Below, in pieces: positions 58,696 through 64,000 of a stretch of 64,000 nucleotides of DNA; position 1 is the first letter of the stretch; each line of letters begins with the position of its first letter. This DNA comes from Natronococcus roseus. GTDB lineage: Archaea; Halobacteriota; Halobacteria; Halobacteriales; Natrialbaceae. Where the stretch lies: contig NZ_JBHLJR010000008.1 of the NCBI RefSeq assembly GCF_043677095.1, positions 1 through 64,000 of the forward strand. Reading direction: 5' to 3'. Below the pieces are notes generated by a model. It had not been told where the DNA came from and did not search any database. It worked only from the letters and a program-made list of their open reading frames with translations. Position numbers and translations under genes: made by a program.

Positions 58696-59673
58696 ATGAA
58701 AGCGACCGCGATCGCCCACCCCATCCAGGGACTCGTCAAGTACCACGGGATGCGCGACGACGAGAAGCGCCTGCCGTACCACGACAGCATCAGCCTCTGT
58801 ACGGCGCCGAGCCACACGAAGACGACCGTCGAGTTCTCGAGCGACCTCGACGCCGACACGTTCGTCGTCGACGGCGAGACCCTCGAGGGCCGGGCCGCCG
58901 AACGGGTCGATAGCGTCGTCGCGAAGGTTCGAGAACAGGCTGACGCCGACCACGCCGCCGATCCCGTTCGCCTCGAGAGCGAGAACAGCTTTCCCACGAA
59001 CGTCGGGCTGGGGTCCTCGTCCTCGGGCTTCGCCGCAGCGGCGATGGCGCTCTCGGAGGCCGCGGGCCTCGAGGCAGATCTCGAGACGGTGTCGACGATC
59101 GCCCGCGTCGGGTCGGCCTCGGCCGCCCGCGCGGTGACCGGCTCGTTCTCTCAGCTTCACACCGGATTGAACGACGAGGACTGTCGCTCTCGAGCGATTC
59201 CGAGCGACCTCGACGAGGACGCCAAGATCGTCGTCGGACTCGTCCCCTACCACAAGGAGACCGAGGACGCCCACGACGAGGCCGCCGACAGCCACATGTT
59301 CCAGGCCCGCAACGCCCACATCCACGGCCAGATCGCGGAGATGCGCGACGCGCTCCGGAGCGACGACTTCGACCGGGTCTTCGAACTCGCCGAGCACGAC
59401 TCGCTGTCGCTGGCCGCGACGACCATGACCGGTCCAACGGGGTGGGTCTACTGGCAGCCGGTGACCCTCGAGATTTTCAACCGGGTGCGCCAGCTCCGCG
59501 AGGAGGAGGACGTGCCAGTCTACTTCTCGACGGACACCGGCGCGAGCGTCTACGTCAACACTACCGAGGACCACGTCGACCGGGTCGAGGACGAAGTGAG
59601 CGACTGCGGCGTCGAGACGATGGTCTGGGACGTCGGCGGCCCGGCGCGGACCGTCGACGACCACCTGTTCTGA
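58696..59673 (+). CDS. mvaD: Phosphomevalonate/diphosphomevalonate decarboxylase
   Basis: 325-residue GHMP kinase-fold enzyme of the mevalonate pathway. KATAIAHPIQGLVKYHGMRD (substrate loop), NVGLGSSSSGFAAAAMALSE (ATP loop), SAARAVTGSF, and TDTGASVYVNT near the end are the MvaD motifs. In Haloferax the enzyme of this family acts on phosphomevalonate; the same specificity is plausible here. Supplies isopentenyl units for the polyprenyl synthase 5 kb upstream. Confidence 0.92.
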   Translation: MKATAIAHPIQGLVKYHGMRDDEKRLPYHDSISLCTAPSHTKTTVEFSSDLDADTFVVDGETLEGRAAERVDSVVAKVREQADADHAADPVRLESENSFPTNVGLGSSSSGFAAAAMALSEAAGLEADLETVSTIARVGSASAARAVTGSFSQLHTGLNDEDCRSRAIPSDLDEDAKIVVGLVPYHKETEDAHDEAADSHMFQARNAHIHGQIAEMRDALRSDDFDRVFELAEHDSLSLAATTMTGPTGWVYWQPVTLEIFNRVRQLREEEDVPVYFSTDTGASVYVNTTEDHVDRVEDEVSDCGVETMVWDVGGPARTVDDHLF

Positions 59674-59830
59674 TCGACGGTGGGTCGTCGGTTCGACAGC
59701 ACTGAGCTAATGATCCCGTCCGCCACTCCCGACCGTGGCAGCCGCTCCGTCGTGTGGTTCGGAAAGAAGGGGTGGGCTACGTCACCACGTCGCACCAGTC
59801 AGCTCCGGGCGACCGTCCGTCGGTCCGCTA

Positions 59831-60133
59831 CTACCGGGGTCGTCCGTAGCTGATCGCGCGCAGGGCCGCGATGACGAGTATCATCGCGATACCCGCTACC
59901 GCGAACCACTGTCCGGTCTGGGTCGCGAGCGCGTCCCCGACCATGCCGAGGAGATCGGCCCCCACGGCCTGTCCGACAGCGAATAGCACGACCACGAGTC
60001 CGACGAGCATGACGATCGTCTGAGCCGCGGTCGACGCCATCCAGGCGCCGGGTGCGAATCCGCGCGTCTCTTCCGGCGGTCGATCCTCCGTCGACTCCGA
60101 ACGAGATGCGCCGCGTTCGTTCTGTTGGGACAT
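59831..60133 (-). CDS. Small two-helix membrane protein
   Basis: 100 residues. Ser/Glu/Arg-rich N-terminus (1-28), then two helices (about 37-60 and 74-92). No family recognised. AT-rich sequence lies about 40 bases upstream of the start. Confidence 0.6.
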   Translation of the reverse strand: MSQQNERGASRSESTEDRPPEETRGFAPGAWMASTAAQTIVMLVGLVVVLFAVGQAVGADLLGMVGDALATQTGQWFAVAGIAMILVIAALRAISYGRPR

Positions 60134-60383
60134 AGGCGTACACCCGATTTCGAGTACCGGAGTCGGGTGGATTACTATGCGTCAAATAAGGGGTCGCGAC
60201 GAGCGACGACGGCGCGCTAAACTGATTACTAACGACGAGTGGATCGTCGCCGACGTCGCGGCGGAAATCACCTGTTCGGGCGAACGGGTTCGGCAGACTG
60301 TCAGCCCAAAGCGCAGGACACGAGGCCTGCCCGCGGACCGTTTGACTGGTAAAACAGTGAACGACGGGCCTTGACGGCCCGTT

Positions 60384-61361
60384 TCAGGTCCAGCGGTCGA
60401 GTCCCGTCTGGGAGGTGTGCTTTTCGATACGCTCGAAGCTGCGCTCGACCTCGTCGGCCGCCACGCCCCACTCGTCGGTGACGTACGCGCGCGCGGCCTC
60501 GAGGTCCGGCTCGATCGTCGTCTCGAAGGCGTAGTCGTCGGTGACGTTCGGATCGCGGAACAGCTGACGAACGCGGTCGCCGTACTCGACGGTATCGCCG
60601 CGGGCCTCGAGGACGCTCCAGAGGTCGCCGTGTTCGGTGATCGCGCTGATCGCCGTCTTGGGCCCGATCCCCGACACGCCCTCGTTGAAGTCCGTTCCGA
60701 TGAGGATGGCGGCGTCGATCAGCTGCTCCAGCGTGAGGTCGTGGCGCTCGAGGGTCGCCTCGAGATCCATCAGCTCGGGGTCGCCCTTGCTCGTCAGCTG
60801 GCGCAGCGTCAGCGGCGCGCCGAAGAGCAGAGCGTCGTAGTCCTCCGAGCCGACGTAGTCGGCGTCACCGCGTTTGACCACGTGAGCCGCCTGGGCCTCC
60901 CCCTCCGCGGGTGCCTCGACGACGGGCACGTCGAGCAGCTCGAGTAGCTCGCGGCTCGTCTCCTGGATCGTCGGGGTCAGCCGCTGGGTGCGGGACTCGA
61001 GCTGGGCGATGGCCACCTGATCGCCCTCCTCGCGGGCGGTCTCGAGCTGTTCCTCGTACGTTCGGCGCTGCTCCCGGCGAGATTCGATCTCGTCTTCTTT
61101 GAGCTGTGAGGGGCCGCCGTCGAACACCATGACGGGGGTGACGTCGTGCTCGAAGAACCGAGAGATGCCCTGGACGATACCGATGAGGTTCGCGACCTCG
61201 GTGCCGTCGGAGGTGGTGTACTTCTCGCTCGAGGTCCACTTGACCGTCGTCGTCAGATACCGATAGAGCCAGTTGTGGGCGTCGACGGCGATGACGCCCT
61301 CGATCTCGTCGAACGGCACGTCCTCGATGACCGCGATGTCCCGCAGTGCAGCGTTACCCAT
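60384..61361 (-). CDS. fen1: Flap endonuclease 1
   Basis: 325 residues, structure-specific 5' nuclease of lagging-strand maturation. N-domain GVIAVDAHNWLYRYL and VMVFDGGPSQLKEDE, I-domain EAPAEGEAQAAHVVKRGDAD and AILIGTDFNEGVSGIGPKTA are the conserved acid and HhH motifs. The C-terminus ends QTGLDRWT, a PCNA-interaction motif. Start at 61361 follows the conserved MGNAALRDI. Confidence 0.95.
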   Translation of the reverse strand: MGNAALRDIAVIEDVPFDEIEGVIAVDAHNWLYRYLTTTVKWTSSEKYTTSDGTEVANLIGIVQGISRFFEHDVTPVMVFDGGPSQLKEDEIESRREQRRTYEEQLETAREEGDQVAIAQLESRTQRLTPTIQETSRELLELLDVPVVEAPAEGEAQAAHVVKRGDADYVGSEDYDALLFGAPLTLRQLTSKGDPELMDLEATLERHDLTLEQLIDAAILIGTDFNEGVSGIGPKTAISAITEHGDLWSVLEARGDTVEYGDRVRQLFRDPNVTDDYAFETTIEPDLEAARAYVTDEWGVAADEVERSFERIEKHTSQTGLDRWT

Positions 61362-61675
61362 TACTGGTCGTTGGACGCGTCGGGGTTTGAATCGTTGGCT
61401 TCCGGCTCGTAGCCGTCGACGGTAGAAGCTATCGAGTGAGTCCCTCGAGTGATGCCCTCTCGAGCGTGGAGAGGGGCGTGGTGTGGGCACAGACCCCACT
61501 CACTCGCGCGAGGATGGGAGAACGCCTCGCCCTCCCCAGCCGGCTCGCTCGCGCGGACTGCTCGCTCGCCCCTCGCGGTCCGCGGCGCGTCTCGCTGCGC
61601 TCGCCGCGCCGCCGCGCGCCAGCGAACGGGTGGTTCGTCGCCAGTAGGATGCTCGCGATCGTTTCGCGGGATCGG
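61362..61675. other. Intergenic region, no gene seen
   Basis: GC-rich and full of CTCGCTCGCG-type repeats, typical of open frames on several strands without protein-like sequence. It separates fen1 from the acetyltransferase gene that ends nearby on the same strand. Confidence 0.5.
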
Positions 61676-62242
61676 TCACCCGCCGCGCGCGCTCGAGTCG
61701 GGTGGACCACGATCCCGCCGCGCCTCGAGGAACGCCTCCTCCTCCGTCGAGAGATCGCGCTCGCGAAACGCCGAGAGCCCCGCCTGGTAGCGCTCGCGGC
61801 TCGTCCCCTCGTCGGTCGCGTCCTCGTCGCTCGAGCCGTCGACGGGAGCGGGGTACTCGAGGATCAGCTCCGCGATCCCGGTCGTCTCGTCGGTGTAGCC
61901 AAAGCCCGCTCTGTACAGCGCCTCGTAGGCGAAGGGATTGTTGACCGCGATCCGCAGGCGATCGTACCCGCGCTCAGTCGCGCGATCTCGGACGAGTCGG
62001 ACGAGCTCTGGGCCGATCCCCTCCCCGCGGCGGTCGCCGGCGACCGTTACGTACCGCAGCCAGAGGGTCGCCTCGTCCGTGCGGTCCTCGTTGAACGCGA
62101 TCGCCGCGACGAGTTCGCCGTCCTCGCGCGCGACGGCCTTTCCGGTGTTCGTCATAACGAACTTCCCGGCGTAGCTGAACCGCTCGTGGTCGAGGCGAAG
62201 TTTCGGTCCGTCCGGCGGCCAGCCCAGTAGTTCGTACTCCAC
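61676..62242 (-). CDS. GNAT family N-acetyltransferase
   Basis: About 188 residues. LWLRYVTVAGDRRGEGIGPELVRLVRDRA is the acetyl-CoA loop (motif A), with YDRLRIAVNNPFAYEALYRAGFGYTD after it. A long acidic, Arg-rich tail follows (from about residue 130). The GTG at 62242, giving VEYELLGWPPDG, is preferred to an upstream ATG (62278) because the conserved N-terminus begins there. Substrate unknown. Confidence 0.8.
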   Translation of the reverse strand: MEYELLGWPPDGPKLRLDHERFSYAGKFVMTNTGKAVAREDGELVAAIAFNEDRTDEATLWLRYVTVAGDRRGEGIGPELVRLVRDRATERGYDRLRIAVNNPFAYEALYRAGFGYTDETTGIAELILEYPAPVDGSSDEDATDEGTSRERYQAGLSAFRERDLSTEEEAFLEARRDRGPPDSSARGG

Positions 62243-62363
62243 GGATGATCGTTCGTCGACGCAGGGCCTAAGAGTCACGCCCCGTTTTCGTTCGTCCTGC
62301 CGATTCCCGCAGTGGCGAATTCAACGGGCGGATTTTTCCGCTTACGCTCCCTCTATGTGGGTG

Positions 62364-62648
62364 ATGACGGACGAAGAAGATCACGAGGAGGAACTTCTCG
62401 AGGCGGAGCTCGAACAGTCGCCCGAACAGGCCGCCGACTGGCTGCGCAACCTCGCCGACGAACTCGAGGACGGCGAGGAGCTGACGGTGTCGACCGACGA
62501 CGAGTCGGTGACGGTCGCGCTGCCCGAGGACAGCCTCGAGTTCGAGGTCGAACTCGAGCGCGAACCCGAGGACGACGACCACGACGAGATCGAACTGGAG
62601 ATCGAACTCGAGTGGCTCGTTCCGAGTTCGGACGCCGACGAGGAGTAA
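62364..62648 (+). CDS. Amphi-Trp domain-containing protein
   Basis: 94 residues. QAADWLRNLADELEDGEELT then VTVALPEDSLEFEVELEREP, ending with EIELEIELEWLV, matches the haloarchaeal amphi-Trp domain family (alternating charged/hydrophobic strands before a Trp). Function unknown. A start nine bases upstream (MWVMTDEE) is also possible. Confidence 0.8.
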   Translation: MTDEEDHEEELLEAELEQSPEQAADWLRNLADELEDGEELTVSTDDESVTVALPEDSLEFEVELEREPEDDDHDEIELEIELEWLVPSSDADEE

Positions 62649-62918
62649 CGGATCGACCCGCCAAGATCGCGGCGGTGTCGTTCGCGACGGCGGTCGTTTT
62701 CGCGGCGCTGCGATCATGACGACGGGAGCCCTGCGTCCGTTCGTCGCTCTCGTGGATTCGGTTACCGAACCGTGGAGACAGCCTCGGCTGTCGGGTACTG
62801 AAGGTGGTTATGAAGAGTGGGAGCTCGCTGCTCCACACTCGGTACGAGGGGTCGTTCCCGGATATCCCTGGCCCCAAAACAGATTGGGTCCATTTCGGTC
62901 GACGGGGCGATCGACGGC

Positions 62919-63389
62919 TCAGAACCGGTTTCGCCAGCGCTCGCTTCGGATCACTTCGTCCTTCATCGCCGAACAGTGTTCCTTCGCGCGCTCCTCCTCG
63001 AACTCGTCGGTCATATCGTTGACGCAGGACTCCCAGGAGCCGCCGATCGACGACCAGTACTCGAGGACGCTGTCCCGATCCCACCCCTCCGGGAGGCTGT
63101 CGAGTCCGTTGACGTCTTCGTCAACGATCTCGGTCAGCGCCTCCTCGTCGGTCTCCTGGGTCGCGTCCTCGTCCTCGAGGTCGCTCGCCTCGAGGGCCGA
63201 CGCCCGGTAGACCGCCGAGCCGACGGCCTCGAGGCCGACGGCGTACGCGGGCTGGTCGTCGTTCGCGGAGACCTCGGCGAGCTCGTCCCCGTTCTGCGGG
63301 AACTCGAACGATTCGGTCAGCAGGGCCGCGACGACGCCACGGCCGTCGGGCGTCGCGACGACGTCTCCTTCCTCGTATCTGGTGCCCAT
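62919..63389 (-). CDS. Unknown acidic protein
   Basis: 156 residues. The N-terminus forms a small barrel-like sequence (GDVVATPDGRGVVAALLTES, ELAEVSANDDQPAYAVGLE) reminiscent of viral or plasmid-associated proteins; the C-terminal half has a conserved-looking LPEGWDRDSVLEYWSSIGG, and ERAKEHCSAMKDEV, with two Cys. No family assigned. Confidence 0.65.
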   Translation of the reverse strand: MGTRYEEGDVVATPDGRGVVAALLTESFEFPQNGDELAEVSANDDQPAYAVGLEAVGSAVYRASALEASDLEDEDATQETDEEALTEIVDEDVNGLDSLPEGWDRDSVLEYWSSIGGSWESCVNDMTDEFEEERAKEHCSAMKDEVIRSERWRNRF

Positions 63390-63616
63390 ACTCGGTTCTC
63401 CGACTCGAGTTTCAGTAGTGGCGGTGCCGGGAGCTGCAAGGGGTCGATTCGGGGGTAGTGCTCGAGTCGGAAGCGGTAGGTCGGTCGCTCGAGGTGTCGT
63501 CTTTTGGAGGGAGCGCGGACCAGGATTTGAACTACGCGAAACGCTCGCTGTCGCTCGCGTTTCTCTACTTCAAATCCCTCTCGCGCATTTTCTCCTCACG
63601 TTCGTTCGTCGAAAAG

Positions 63617-63687
63617 TGCGCGGACCGGGATTTGAACCCGGGCCATGAGCTTGGAAGGCTCAGGTCCTACCACTAGACCATCCGCGC
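63617..63687 (-). tRNA. tRNA-Gly (TCC)
   Basis: Acceptor GCGCGGA pairs with TCCGCGC, anticodon stem TGAGC pairs with GCTCA around loop CTTCCAA (anticodon TCC), and the T arm is CCGGG-TTCAAAT-CCCGG. 71 bases, no intron. Confidence 0.92.
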
Positions 63688-63774
63688 GCACTCTCCGGTT
63701 TTCGCTCCTCGTTTAAGTCTATTCCGTTTCAACCCGACGGTCGATTCCGTCGAGTCTCGAGCGCCGACCCGACG

Positions 63775-63999
63775 CTATCGCTCGAGGATCTCGCCGCCGG
63801 CACCGACGACGATGTCGGTCGCTCCGCGGGCGACCGCCTGGAGGTTCTCGCCGGAGGGAGTCTGATTACGCGTCCAGTCGCCGGCGTCGTACTCGAAGAT
63901 CGTCCCGCCGCCGCCGACCGCGTAGCCGTCGCCGCCGTCGGTGTCGACGTCGAAGAGGTCGGCGTCGCCGAGGCTCTCGGGCACCCACTGGCTGCCATC
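63775..63999 (-). CDS. Partial protein with beta-propeller-like repeats (C-terminal end)
   Basis: The visible 74 codons run off the right edge of the window. The sequence has short beta-strand repeats: LFDVDTDGGDGYAVGGGGTI, FEYDAGDWTRNQTPSGENL and ATDIVVGAGGEIL, as in extracellular propeller proteins with G-x-G turns. Only the 3' end is present, so no function is assigned. Confidence 0.6.
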   Translation of the reverse strand, partial: DGSQWVPESLGDADLFDVDTDGGDGYAVGGGGTIFEYDAGDWTRNQTPSGENLQAVARGATDIVVGAGGEILER

Positions 64000-64000
64000 G

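Noticed and set aside
60177..60374. 65-codon open frame upstream of fen1 end
   Set aside because: Arg-rich, no ribosome or promoter signal, and no family pattern; more likely noncoding.
61429..61710. Open frames in both strands of the fen1 intergenic region
   Set aside because: They consist of Arg/Ser/Ala runs typical of reading GC-rich DNA in wrong frames.

Overview
The window is chromosomal DNA of a halophilic archaeon. The evidence is strongly acidic predicted proteins, high GC with many CTCGAG-type codon pairs, Tat-dependent signal peptides, an intron-bearing tRNA-Gln, a NuoEFG-less complex I operon with fused NuoCD and split NuoJ, class I archaeal aldolase, FEN1 and an Orc1/Cdc6 gene beside an origin. 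Gene content suggests the Natrialbales (Natrinema/Haloterrigena/Natronorubrum-like); that placement is inference.

Layout. 1-11240: housekeeping metabolism, namely 3-hydroxyacyl-CoA dehydrogenase, fructose-bisphosphate aldolase and fructose-1,6-bisphosphatase followed by a broken ADP-dependent sugar kinase, a Tat-exported trypsin-like protein, an acyl-CoA carboxylase beta chain, paired PH-domain membrane proteins, a MaoC hydratase and glutamate dehydrogenase. 11240-14100: a replication origin unit with an orc1/cdc6 gene, an AT-rich tract and inverted origin recognition boxes. 14196-16369: a regulator, an acetyltransferase and a lipoprotein.

16477-29658 is an integrated element of about 13.2 kb. 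It is bounded by a 26-bp repeat of the 3' end of tRNA-Gln, whose complete gene lies at the right edge. It carries two different tyrosine recombinases, a large winged-helix protein, small DNA-binding-type proteins, and three operon-like arrays encoding 19 intact (plus one broken) paralogous Tat-exported peptides. Each peptide has a near-identical twin-arginine signal, a cysteine-free hydrophilic mature part of about 45 residues and a conserved C-terminal Gly-Pro-x-[Ile/Leu] type ending. The arrays share a promoter motif, each contains exactly one member of a second mature class, and they show mosaic exchange (a 157-bp identical block between arrays A and C). This is the best candidate in the window for an undescribed system.

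29838-64000: HNH nuclease, aminotransferase, ribH, purK-purE, the nuoABCDHIJJKLMN respiratory operon, DHH and CBS-ParB proteins, an acyl-CoA mutase large subunit, a cation efflux protein, small membrane proteins, isoprenoid genes (a polyprenyl synthase and mvaD), an M28 peptidase, an atypical NAD kinase with a TnpB element inserted at its stop codon, endonuclease III, FEN1, an acetyltransferase, tRNA-Gly and a partial gene at the edge. Most start codons were chosen from conserved N-termini, stop/start overlaps or promoter spacing; no database search was possible.
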